From contig NZ_LSIC01000109.1 in assembly GCF_001556045.1 (NCBI RefSeq), positions 1 to 45,874 on the forward strand: DNA of 45,874 bases, read 5' to 3'. Of the stretch, positions 26,018-34,255 are shown in pieces. A model generated the notes under the pieces. The model saw only the letters and a list, made by a program, of their open reading frames with translations, was not told where the DNA came from and searched no databases. Within the stretch, counting starts at the first letter, position 1. Every line of letters begins with the position of its first letter. The position numbers and the translations under genes are program-made. This stretch comes from Bradyrhizobium sp. CCH5-F6 (GTDB taxonomy: Bacteria > Pseudomonadota > Alphaproteobacteria > Rhizobiales > Xanthobacteraceae).

Positions 26018-28183
26018 ATGAGGCTGCGGGAACGCTTTTCCGTTCGGGGGTCATTTGTCTGGCGAGTCCGCAGCAGCCTCGCCATGGGGCTCGTCACCAG
26101 TTTTGGCCTCGCCGCGACCATCGCCGCCTCAGACGCGCAGGATTCCGCAAAGAGCTTGACGCCTGACAGCATCAAGGCCGCCATATCCGCGGTCGACAGC
26201 GCCTACATCAAGGCCAATGCCGCGACATCCAACAACTGGCCGACGATCGGCCTGGACTATGCCGAGACGCGCTTTTCGAAGCTCAACCAGATTACGGCTG
26301 ACAACGTCAAAAGCCTCGGCCTGGTCTGGAGCTACAATCTCGAATCCTCGCGCGGCGTGGAAGCGACACCTGTCGTCGTCGACGGCATCATGTACCAGAC
26401 GGCGTCGTGGAGCGTCGTGCACGCCATCGACGCGCGTACCGGCAAGCGCATCTGGACGTTCGATCCGCAAGTCAACCGCGAGCTCGGGTACAAGGGCTGT
26501 TGTGACGTCGTGAACCGCGGCGTCGCCCTCTACAAGGGCAAGGTGTTCGTGGCCGCCTATGATGGCCGCCTGATCGCGCTCGACGCGGCAACCGGCAAGA
26601 AGGTCTGGGAAAAGGACACACTGATCGACCACGAGCATTCCTACACCATCACCGGCGCGCCGCGCGTCTTCAACGGCAAGGTCGTGATCGGGCAAGGCGG
26701 CGCCGAATATGGCGCGCGGGGCTACGTCACCGCGTACGATGCCGAGAACGGCAACCAGCTCTGGCGCTGGTTCACGGTGCCCGGCGATCCGTCGAAGCCG
26801 TTCGAGGACGAATCCATGGAGAAGGCGGCCAAGACCTGGGATCCCGCCGGCAAGTATTGGATCAACGGCGGCGGCGGCACGCCCTGGGATACCATCACCT
26901 TCGATCCGGACCTCAATCTCGTCTACATCGGCACCGGCAACGGCTCGCCCTGGAACCGGAACGTGCGCAGCCCCGCCGGCGGCGACAATCTCTATCTCGC
27001 CTCGATCGTGGCGCTGAACGCCGACACCGGCAAATACGCCTGGCACTATCAGGAGACGCCCGGCGATCACTGGGACTATACCTCGACCCAGCCGATGATC
27101 CTGGCCGACATCAACATCGACGGCGCGCTGCGCAAGGTCATCCTGCATGCGCCCAAGAACGGCTTCTTCTTCGTGATCGACCGCACCAACGGCAAGTTCA
27201 TCTCGGCGAAGAACTTCGTCGATGTGAACTGGGCGACCGGCTACGACGCCAACGGCAGGCCGATCGAGGTGCCGGCGGCGCGCGGCGATGCGGCCTACGA
27301 CTCGATCCCCGGACCCTACGGCGCCCACAACTGGCATCCGATGTCGTTCAATCCGCAAACCGGGCTGGTCTATCTGCCGGCCCAGAACGTGCCGCTGAAC
27401 CTCATTCCGGAAAAGAACTTCAAGCAGAACGCGGCAACGCCGGGCAAATTCGGCGGCGCCACCGGCTGGAATGTCGGCTTCGTGCTCAACGGAGAGCCGC
27501 CCAAGAGTCTTCCGTTCGGACGCCTCGTCGCATGGGATCCGGTCAAGCAGAAGGAAGCCTGGCGTGTCGAATATCCCTCGCCTTGGAACGGCGGCACGCT
27601 GACCACGGCCGGAAACCTGGTGTTCCAGGGCACAGCGGACGGCCGCTTCGTCGCCTATGACGCCAAGACCGGAAAGACGCTGTGGGAAACACCGACCGGC
27701 ACCGGCGTCGTCGCGGCGGCTTCGACCTACATGCTCGATGGCGTGCAGTATGTCTCGATTGCCGTCGGCTGGGGCGGAGTCTACGGCATGGCGCAGCGGG
27801 CGACCGAGCGGCAAAATCCGGGGACCGTCTACACGTTCGCGCTCAACGGCAAGGCCCCGCTGCCGGAGTTCGTGAAGTATCAGACCGAAGGCCTGCTCCA
27901 GGGCGTCAAATACGATCCGAAGGACGTGCCGGAAGGGACAGCGCTCTACGTCGCGGCTTGCGCGACCTGCCATGGCGTTCCCGGAGTCGACAAGGGCGGC
28001 AATGTCCGCAATCTCGGCTACGTGCCGGCAGAGACGATCGCCAACCTCAAGGACATCGTGTTCAAGGGGCCGTTCCGCGACAAGGGCATGCCGGACTTCA
28101 CAGGCAAGCTGACGGAGGCCGACGTCGTGAAGATTCAGGCCTTCATCCAGGGCACGGCCGACGCGATACGGCCGAAGAAGTGA
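26018..28183 (+). CDS. PQQ-dependent quinohaemoprotein alcohol dehydrogenase
   Basis: A 721-aa periplasmic enzyme: signal peptide (about residues 1-40), an eight-bladed propeller PQQ domain and a C-terminal cytochrome c domain. Visible sites are the adjacent Cys161-Cys162 disulfide (K-G-C-C-D-V), catalytic Asp353 in DHWDYTS, the haem motif C648-A-T-C-H652 and axial Met691 in KGMPD. The residue two after the catalytic Asp is Thr355, where lanthanide-dependent enzymes carry Asp, so a calcium-PQQ enzyme is expected. It oxidises primary alcohols to aldehydes and passes electrons through its own haem. The ATG at 26018 has GGGAGG upstream; frames from 25970 and 26003 lack that. Confidence 0.95.
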   Translation: MRLRERFSVRGSFVWRVRSSLAMGLVTSFGLAATIAASDAQDSAKSLTPDSIKAAISAVDSAYIKANAATSNNWPTIGLDYAETRFSKLNQITADNVKSLGLVWSYNLESSRGVEATPVVVDGIMYQTASWSVVHAIDARTGKRIWTFDPQVNRELGYKGCCDVVNRGVALYKGKVFVAAYDGRLIALDAATGKKVWEKDTLIDHEHSYTITGAPRVFNGKVVIGQGGAEYGARGYVTAYDAENGNQLWRWFTVPGDPSKPFEDESMEKAAKTWDPAGKYWINGGGGTPWDTITFDPDLNLVYIGTGNGSPWNRNVRSPAGGDNLYLASIVALNADTGKYAWHYQETPGDHWDYTSTQPMILADINIDGALRKVILHAPKNGFFFVIDRTNGKFISAKNFVDVNWATGYDANGRPIEVPAARGDAAYDSIPGPYGAHNWHPMSFNPQTGLVYLPAQNVPLNLIPEKNFKQNAATPGKFGGATGWNVGFVLNGEPPKSLPFGRLVAWDPVKQKEAWRVEYPSPWNGGTLTTAGNLVFQGTADGRFVAYDAKTGKTLWETPTGTGVVAAASTYMLDGVQYVSIAVGWGGVYGMAQRATERQNPGTVYTFALNGKAPLPEFVKYQTEGLLQGVKYDPKDVPEGTALYVAACATCHGVPGVDKGGNVRNLGYVPAETIANLKDIVFKGPFRDKGMPDFTGKLTEADVVKIQAFIQGTADAIRPKK

Positions 28184-28280
28184 CGCGGCTGCAGGGTTTG
28201 CCGCAAGCCCTGCCGCCACTCATCCGCCGCTCACAGTGGTCGTCAGGCCATTGAAGCAATCCGCATTTCAGAGAGTTCCC

Positions 28281-28919
28281 TTGAGCCCGATACTCGTCGT
28301 GGATGACCACCCCATCATTGCCGAGGCCTGTCGCATCGTGCTGGGCGATGTCGAAGACGTCGTCGCTGCCCGCGATGTGCCGAGCGGATACGAAGCTTTC
28401 CTGGAGCATCGGCCTGGTGTCGTGATTCTCGACCTGACCTTCCCCGGAGAAGCTCTGGGCGGCGTCGACCTGCTGCACCGCATTTCCGCGGATGCGCCGC
28501 TCGCACGCATCCTGGTCTTCAGCATGCATGCGGACGCCAACATCGTCGCTTCCGCAATCAAGGCTGGAGCCATCGGCTATCTGCTGAAGGATTCTCCACC
28601 GGATGAGCTCCCGAAAGCAGTGCGTCAGGTTCGGCTCGGCCATCGCTATGTCGACGAGAGGATCAATCTGCGCGGCGTGCCCTTGCCCGATCACGTCGAT
28701 TGCGGCGGAATCGCCACACTGACACGCAGAGAAAGAGAAGCGCTCAGCCTGCTTGGCGAGGGAATGTCCTATTCTGCGATCTCCGAAGAGCTGGATATCA
28801 CGCCTCGGGCCGTCGCCCGGCTGATCAAGCAGGCGAAAGCCAAGCTCGGCATCCGTCGCACGAGCGACCTGCTCCGCCGGGCCCGCGAGCTTGCGGCGGG
28901 GGACGATAGCTCGAACTGA
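28281..28919 (+). CDS. NarL/FixJ-type response regulator
   Basis: A protein of about 212 aa. The receiver domain has the acidic pair in VVDDHP, phospho-acceptor Asp51 (VVILDLTFPG), Ser in ILVFSMHAD and Lys in YLLKDSPPDEL. The C-terminal LuxR helix-turn-helix is LTRREREALSLLGEGMSYSAI onward. It should bind DNA once phosphorylated, and its position directly after the alcohol dehydrogenase suggests it controls that gene, as ExaE/MxaX-like regulators do. The TTG at 28281 follows GAGAG; a GTG at 28236 is possible but has no ribosome binding site. Confidence 0.87.
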   Translation: MSPILVVDDHPIIAEACRIVLGDVEDVVAARDVPSGYEAFLEHRPGVVILDLTFPGEALGGVDLLHRISADAPLARILVFSMHADANIVASAIKAGAIGYLLKDSPPDELPKAVRQVRLGHRYVDERINLRGVPLPDHVDCGGIATLTRREREALSLLGEGMSYSAISEELDITPRAVARLIKQAKAKLGIRRTSDLLRRARELAAGDDSSN

Positions 28920-28942
28920 CGCGTGACTTTCCCCCTACGAGA

Positions 28943-30318
28943 TCAGGCCGCCGCCGTCGGGACCAGCGCTTCCACGGTCAAGCCGCCTTCGCCGGAGACG
29001 ACGTTGAGCGTTCCGCCCAGCGCCAGAATCCGCTCCCGCATTCCGACGAGGCCGAAGCCGAGCTTCTGACCCGGCTCCATGCCGCGCCCGTTGTCGCTGA
29101 CGCGCACCCGGGCGCAGCCGCGGCCGTCCCGCGCCATTTGCTCTACCGGCTCGATGACGACGTTGACCGAGGTCGCGCCGGCGTGGCGAAATACATTGGT
29201 GAGCGACTCCTGCACGATACGATAAATGGTGAGATCGGCGGTCTCGCCGGTGACGCCGATCTCACCATTTATCGTATCGTGCAGGAGATCGAGGTCTCGA
29301 TCTCCACGTCGGGATGCGACTCCCGCCACAGCCGCGACAGGGATTCGAGCGCCTTGCGCAGGCCGAGCTCGGCAAGGCCGACGGGCCGAAGGCGCTCCAG
29401 CACGCGGCGATTGAACTGCTGGAGTGCATTGATCTGCTCCAGCATGGCGCTGCCATGTTTTCGCACGGCATCCGCGCTCGGGTCGCGTCCGTCCGCCAGC
29501 TTCGCCAGCGCGCTGGCATGCGCGCGCAGCGAGAACAGGTAAGGCCCGAACTCGTCATGGAGCTCGCGCGCAATCTCCTTGCGCTCGATGTCCTGAAGCG
29601 ACACCGCGCGCTCGGCGAGGCGCCGCTTGTCCTCGACCGCCTCACCAAGCGTCGCGGCAAGGTGGTTGAGCTTGGTGCAGATCGCGGCGAGTTCCGGCGC
29701 GCCACCCGGCGCGACACGGGCCTCGTAGTTTCCGCCTTCGAGCTTTCCCATTGTCTCCGCCAGCGACTGGAGCGGTGCCAGCGCCCGGCCGACCACGCTC
29801 ATCATCAGGAAGAACAGCGCGAGCGCGATCACCGAGCCGACCTCGAGCTGGGTCACGATGCCGTCCCAGATCTCGGCGATCTCGTCATCGGGATGCGAGG
29901 TGATCACGAGCGAGCCGGGCTTGCCCTGGATCGAGACGGGCACGCTGACTGCGGTCTGCTCGGGATGTACCAGGGCGACGAACCAGGCCGGCGGCGCGCG
30001 CGTGTCGGCGTCGGTGTCAAGCCGGGGCGGCGTCAGCGGACGGCCGCCGGCGTCCCGAAGCGTGATGCTGACATGGCGCAGGCGGCTGAGATCGCGCGCG
30101 ATCTGGTTCAGCCGGGCATCCGGATCCGGCGCGTCGTTGAGATCCGCCACGATCATCTCGATGAACTCTCGGGCAAGGCGGATGACGCTCTGATCCTCGG
30201 CCTGTACGCGCGGCCCGGCTTCCGCGACCTGCTGGCCGATATTGACGGCGAGCCCGAGTGCCAGCAGCAGCGCCAGCAAGAGGTTAATGCGCCCGCGCAA
30301 GGATAGATTTTGCCACAT
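28943..30318 (-). pseudogene. Sensor histidine kinase (MoxY/LapD-type sensor), disrupted by inverted duplication
   Basis: The N-terminal part (30318 to 29269, 349 aa) has transmembrane helices at about residues 11-28 and 160-178 around a periplasmic LapD/MoxY-like domain. A HAMP-like segment and the HisKA_3 phospho-acceptor His254 in RELHDEFG follow. It stops after ETSI with SCTIR-stop. The HATPase domain continues in another frame to 28943 (LTIYRIVQESLTNVFRHAG, VRVSDNGRGME). The break is exactly where a 34-bp segment is repeated in inverse orientation (29207-29240 and 29254-29287). The intact gene would phosphorylate the flanking regulators. As read, no complete kinase can be made; a sequencing or assembly artefact is the main alternative. 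Confidence 0.85.
29207..29287. repeat. Perfect 34-bp inverted repeat inside the kinase gene
   Basis: The arms 29207-29240 and 29254-29287 are exact reverse complements separated by 13 nt. On the coding (minus) strand the 29207-29240 copy is the genuine HATPase coding sequence, and the 29254-29287 copy is antisense to it, carrying the stop. A long hairpin would form in the mRNA. Confidence 0.95.
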
Positions 30319-30527
30319 TGGTATCGCTCGTTCCCCGCGAAGGTTCTGCCCGCACCTGTCCGATGACGTTGACACAGGCGAAGCGGCGGATATCTAATCG
30401 GAAGCGTACAGCAATCCCGGCCGGGTTGCATGAGGCCACATGAGACGCGCAGCTCCTCATGCCGGCACCGTGCAGCGCAAAACAGGCAAGCTCCAACACG
30501 GGGAACGCGCTGTCGCGGGGAACGCCT

Positions 30528-31148
30528 ATGCGCATTCTGATCGTCGACGATCATCCCATTGTCGCCTCCGGCTGCCGTGCCGTGCTGGCCGACGAGGGCG
30601 AGATCGAGATCTTGGAGGCCGCCGACGCCGAGGACGGCGAGTGCGTCTTCATCGTCGAGCGTCCCGACCTCTGCATCATCGACATCAACCTGCCGACCGT
30701 CTCCGGATTCGAGCTGGCGCGCCGCATCCTCGAACGCGCGCCCGAGGCCCGCATCATCATGTTCAGCATGAACGACGACCCCGCCTTCGCGGCGCGCGCG
30801 ATCGAGTGCGGCGCAAAAGGCTACGTCTCCAAGACCGGCGATCCCGACGATCTCGTCGAGGCGATCCGCGCCGTCAGCGGCGGCGGCACGTACCTTCCGA
30901 CCGCGATCGCGCGCAGCATCGCCTTTGCGGGGCCGACGCTGGCGCAAAGCCCGCTGTCGAAGCTGAATGCGCGCGAAATGGAGATCCTGCGGCTGCTCAG
31001 CGCCGGAAAGAGCCTGTCCGAGATCGCGTGGCTGGTGCAATCGTCCTACAAGACCGTTGCCAACACCTCGTCCATCATGCGCCAGAAGCTCGGGGTGAAA
31101 ACCTCGGTCGAGCTGGTGCGGCTGGCGATCGACAGCGGCGTCGCCTGA
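30528..31148 (+). CDS. NarL/FixJ-type response regulator, second copy
   Basis: A 206-aa regulator: receiver domain with IVDDHP, phospho-acceptor Asp52 (LCIIDINLP), Ser in IIMFSMNDD and Lys in GYVSKTGDPDDL. The LuxR-type DNA-binding domain begins LNAREMEILRLLSAGKSLSEIAW. It is divergent from the disrupted kinase over 209 nt and probably shares it with the regulator at 28281. The ATG at 30528 follows GGGGAA; the frame extends back to 30459. The two receivers resemble each other but are clearly different proteins, not a recent duplication. Confidence 0.9.
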   Translation: MRILIVDDHPIVASGCRAVLADEGEIEILEAADAEDGECVFIVERPDLCIIDINLPTVSGFELARRILERAPEARIIMFSMNDDPAFAARAIECGAKGYVSKTGDPDDLVEAIRAVSGGGTYLPTAIARSIAFAGPTLAQSPLSKLNAREMEILRLLSAGKSLSEIAWLVQSSYKTVANTSSIMRQKLGVKTSVELVRLAIDSGVA

Positions 31149-31217
31149 CGGCGCCACAAATTCGGTCACATAAGCGGTGCACTCTTGAAGTGGCGAGGTG
31201 CCACGGAGCTATTGGGC

Positions 31218-32063
31218 ATGACGATCCAGACTGTCTCGACGAACAGATCCTACGGCGGCGTGCAGGGCGTCTATCGCCATGCGAGCGAGGCGACCGGAAC
31301 CGACATGGTGTTCTCGGTCTATGTTCCCCCGCATGCGGACGGCGCCAAGCTGCCCGTGGTCTGGTACCTCTCCGGACTCACCTGCACGCATGCCAACGTC
31401 ACCGAGAAGGGCGAATTCCGCAAGGCCTGCGCCGAGCTCGGCCTGATCTTCGTCGCGCCCGACACCAGCCCGCGTGGACCGGACGTGCCGGGCGACGCCA
31501 ACAATGCCTATGATTTCGGGCTGGGCGCCGGCTTTTACGTCGATGCGACGCAAGAGCCGTTCGCGCGCAACTATCGGATGTGGAGCTACGTCACCGACGA
31601 GCTGCCGAAGCTCGTGGCCGGGAACTTCCCGGTCGATGCCAAGCGTCAATCGGTGATGGGCCATTCCATGGGCGGTCACGGCGCGCTGACGGTGGCGCTG
31701 CGCAATCCGCACCGCTTTCGCGCGGCCAGCGCGTTCGCGCCGATCGTCGCGCCTTCGCAAGTGCCCTGGGGCATCAAGGCGCTGACCGGCTATCTCGGGC
31801 CGAACAAGGACACCTGGCGCACTCACGACACGGTGGCACTGATCGAGGACGGTGCGAAATTTTCCGGCCTCCTCGTCGACGTCGGCGAGGCCGACAATTT
31901 CCTGAAAGAGCAGCTCAAGCCGGAGCTGCTCGAAGCCGCCTGCACCAAGGCCGGCATCCCGCTGACGCTGCGGCGGCAGGCGGGCTACGACCACAGCTAC
32001 TACTTCATCTCGACCTTCATGGGCGATCACCTGCACTGGCATGCGGAGAGGTTGAAGGGGTGA
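31218..32063 (+). CDS. fghA: S-formylglutathione hydrolase
   Basis: A 281-aa esterase-D/alpha-beta hydrolase of the usual length. The oxyanion segment is YLSGLTCTHAN and the nucleophile Ser150 is in GHSMGGHG, with the catalytic Asp in the GEADNF segment and His in YDHSYYFI. It hydrolyses S-formylglutathione to formate and glutathione in the cytoplasm, the second step of glutathione-linked formaldehyde oxidation. Its place among PQQ-dehydrogenase genes suggests that formaldehyde, from methanol or a similar source, is one product handled here. The ATG at 31218 is 69 nt after the regulator stop; the frame extends back to 31185. Confidence 0.95.
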   Translation: MTIQTVSTNRSYGGVQGVYRHASEATGTDMVFSVYVPPHADGAKLPVVWYLSGLTCTHANVTEKGEFRKACAELGLIFVAPDTSPRGPDVPGDANNAYDFGLGAGFYVDATQEPFARNYRMWSYVTDELPKLVAGNFPVDAKRQSVMGHSMGGHGALTVALRNPHRFRAASAFAPIVAPSQVPWGIKALTGYLGPNKDTWRTHDTVALIEDGAKFSGLLVDVGEADNFLKEQLKPELLEAACTKAGIPLTLRRQAGYDHSYYFISTFMGDHLHWHAERLKG

Positions 32064-32078
32064 GGGGCCCTCGCTGCC

Positions 32079-32232
32079 CTTCCCTTCTCCCCTTGTAGGA
32101 GAAGGTGGCGCGAAGCGCCGGACGAGGAGTATCTATCCGCAAATTCGGTAAGAGTTGGACTCGCGGAGAGAACCCCTCACCCGGCTTCGCTTCGCGAATC
32201 CACCCTCTCCCACAAGGGGCGAGGGTGCACCG
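32079..32232. repeat. Bradyrhizobium-type intergenic palindromic repeat
   Basis: The element starts with CCTTCTCC...GGAGAAGG and contains GGCGCGAAGCGCC and CCGGCTTCGCTTCGCGAATCC hairpin parts, ending CTCTCCCACAAGGGGCGAGGG. This mixture of CTCTCCC and GAAGCG motifs is typical of dispersed rhizobial repeats. It lies between the convergent fghA and DUF genes and probably ends both transcripts. Confidence 0.65.
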
Positions 32233-32255
32233 CCGTCGCGGCGAGTGATTTCCCC

Positions 32256-32759
32256 CTACTCCGGCCGTCCGTAATTCGGGGCGAGCAAGCGGTTGCGGAT
32301 GAGATAGCTCATCGTGCGCGTCCAGGCTTCATCGGTGTTGCCGCGCATGTCGGCGCTGGCGACGGTGATCATGTTGCCGGTCTTCACGTCGCGCAGATAG
32401 ATGTTGAGGTTGATGATCAGGTTCGAAACCTTCTGCACGAGGCCGGTGATCTCCAGCTCGGCGCCGATCTGCCCGGCAAGCTTGAGGTCGCAACCGCCGC
32501 AGGCCTGCAAGTTCGCGCGACGGGCGGCGTCCCTGACCGGCGCGATGTCGAGCACCTGGAACCGGCCTGACTCAGCCAGCTCCTTGCGCAGTTGCTCGCC
32601 GATGCTCTCCAGCCGCGCCTGCTCAGGCCTGGAGCCATAGAACTCGCCGGGCAGGCTGGTGTCGATCAGCTCGAAATCGAACACCGCGAGTTTCGGCGGA
32701 TCGGCGAGCGCGACCGAACCCGTCAACAACAAAGCGGCGAAACAGATCAATGCTCGCAT
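32256..32759 (-). CDS. Exported DUF3280/DUF2380-type protein of PQQ clusters
   Basis: A 167-aa protein with a signal peptide ending SVALA-DPPK. The mature part begins LAVFDFELIDTSLPGE, characteristic of small periplasmic proteins found beside PQQ-dependent dehydrogenases, and has a paired-Cys segment A-C-G-G-C-D near residue 92. Function is unknown. The ATG at 32759 gives a clean signal peptide; the frame reaches 32828 without support. It is divergent from the ABC binding-protein gene. Confidence 0.75.
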   Translation of the reverse strand: MRALICFAALLLTGSVALADPPKLAVFDFELIDTSLPGEFYGSRPEQARLESIGEQLRKELAESGRFQVLDIAPVRDAARRANLQACGGCDLKLAGQIGAELEITGLVQKVSNLIINLNIYLRDVKTGNMITVASADMRGNTDEAWTRTMSYLIRNRLLAPNYGRPE

Positions 32760-32901
32760 GATCGTGATTCCAGGCCTCGCGCACGCGGGGACGAAATGCG
32801 GGGTTGCATGCCCCGACAAATCGGTCATGCTTTAGCAGAGACAATTCTCCACCGGCGGTCAAGCCGGGGAGAACGCCCGGAAGAATGGGTCTGGAGGAAA
32901 C

Positions 32902-34083
32902 ATGATCCGATGGTTGGTCGGCCTGATCGGCTTGGGTGCCGCCGCGACGAGCGCGCTCGCGGCCGACCCGGTCACGATCGGCGTCGGCTATCTCGGCGTC
33001 GCCGGCACCAGATCGACATTGTCGCTGGCCGAGCAACCCGCCGAGAATGACGGTGTTGCCGGCGCCCGCCTCGCCATCGAAGACAACAACACCACCGGGA
33101 AATTCCTCAACCAGCGTTTTACGCTGGAGGAGCGCCGCATCAAGGAAGGCGAGGACGTCGTGCAGGCGGCGACCGCGCTCGCCGACAAGAACGGCTTCAT
33201 CGTCACCGACCTGCCGGCCGATGCGTTGCTGAAAGTGTCGGACGCACTACGCGACCGTGGCACGCTGCTGTTCAACGTCGGCGCTATCGACGAGCGGCTG
33301 CGCGAGGCCGATTGCCGCGCCAACGTCATCCACACCGCACCGACACGCGCGATGCTGGCGGACGCGCTTGGACAATATCTCGTCTGGAAGAAGTGGTCGC
33401 GGTGGCTGCTCGTGGTCGGCTCGCATGACGAGGACAAGCTGTTCGCCGATGCTCTCCGGCGCACCGCGACGCGGTTCGGCGCCAAGATCGTGCAGGAGCG
33501 CACGTTCGAGGACAAAGGCGGTGCTCGCCGCACCGATAGCGGCGTGACGCTGATCCAGCGCCAGATGCCCGTCTTCACTCAGCAGGCGCCGACCTATGAC
33601 GTGCTGGTCGCCGCCGACGAGAGCGAGGTGTTCGGTGCATACCTGCCCTATCGCACCTGGGATCCGCGCCCCGTCGCGGGCTCGGCCGGCCTCGTGCCGC
33701 GCAGCTGGGGCGCCGCGCAGGACCAGTGGGGCGCGATCCAGATCCAGAACCGCTTCGTCAAGCTGAATTCGCGGCGCATGACCGCGCTCGACATGCAGGC
33801 CTGGACCGCAGTGCGCATGATCGGCGAAGCTACCTCGCGCACCAATTCCGGGGACACCAAGAAGGTGACCGATTTCATCAAGGGCCCGGATTTCTCGGTC
33901 GCCGCGTTCAAGGGCACGCGGCTGACGTTGCGCGACTGGAATCTGCAACTGCGCCAGCCGATCCTGCTGGTCGACGGTCGCATGGTGGTGTCGGTGTCGC
34001 CGCAGGAGGGATTCCTGCACCAGGTCTCCGAGCTCGACACGCTCGGCTACGATCGTCCGGAGAGCAAATGCAAGCTGAAGTGA
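32902..34083 (+). CDS. PQQ-dehydrogenase-associated ABC transporter substrate-binding protein
   Basis: A 393-aa periplasmic protein with signal peptide (ends SALA-ADPVT) and a type I peri-binding fold resembling branched-chain amino-acid binding proteins (VTIGVGYLGVAG opening). It fits the family annotated as the binding protein of the PQQ-dependent alcohol dehydrogenase system. GGAGG lies a few nt before the ATG. It is followed by a repeat-rich gap and then a beta-propeller, ATPase and permease, so it is probably the first gene of that unit. What it binds is not known. Confidence 0.87.
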   Translation: MIRWLVGLIGLGAAATSALAADPVTIGVGYLGVAGTRSTLSLAEQPAENDGVAGARLAIEDNNTTGKFLNQRFTLEERRIKEGEDVVQAATALADKNGFIVTDLPADALLKVSDALRDRGTLLFNVGAIDERLREADCRANVIHTAPTRAMLADALGQYLVWKKWSRWLLVVGSHDEDKLFADALRRTATRFGAKIVQERTFEDKGGARRTDSGVTLIQRQMPVFTQQAPTYDVLVAADESEVFGAYLPYRTWDPRPVAGSAGLVPRSWGAAQDQWGAIQIQNRFVKLNSRRMTALDMQAWTAVRMIGEATSRTNSGDTKKVTDFIKGPDFSVAAFKGTRLTLRDWNLQLRQPILLVDGRMVVSVSPQEGFLHQVSELDTLGYDRPESKCKLK

Positions 34084-34120
34084 GCGAAGTGATGCGACGG
34101 AGCCTCCGCAGAGATGGTGC

Positions 34121-34255
34121 GCTCCCTCTCCCGCGTGCGGGAGAGGGTTGGGGAGAGGGTCTCTCCGCTCGCGAGAACCCCCAAGAGGAGAGAGCCCTCT
34201 CCCGTATCGCATCTGTCGATGCGATACGACCTCCCCCGCAAGCGGGGGAGGTGAG
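34121..34255. repeat. Tandem hairpin repeat element between the binding protein and propeller genes
   Basis: Three perfect hairpins follow one another. They are CCCTCTCCCGC/GCGGGAGAGGG (34124-34147), GTATCGCATC/GATGCGATAC (34204-34227) and CCTCCCCCGC/GCGGGGGAGG (34230-34251). Between the first two is a GAGAGGG-rich stretch. It looks like a mosaic of dispersed palindromic units. The last hairpin includes the region that would serve as ribosome binding site of the next gene. Confidence 0.7.

Noticed and set aside
26018..28183. Lanthanide-dependent (XoxF/PedH-type) dehydrogenase
   Set aside because: The diagnostic extra Asp two residues after the catalytic Asp is Thr355, and a haem domain is present.
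26129..28219. Minus-strand frame of 696 aa
   Set aside because: Antisense to the PQQ alcohol dehydrogenase; no ribosome binding site or motif.
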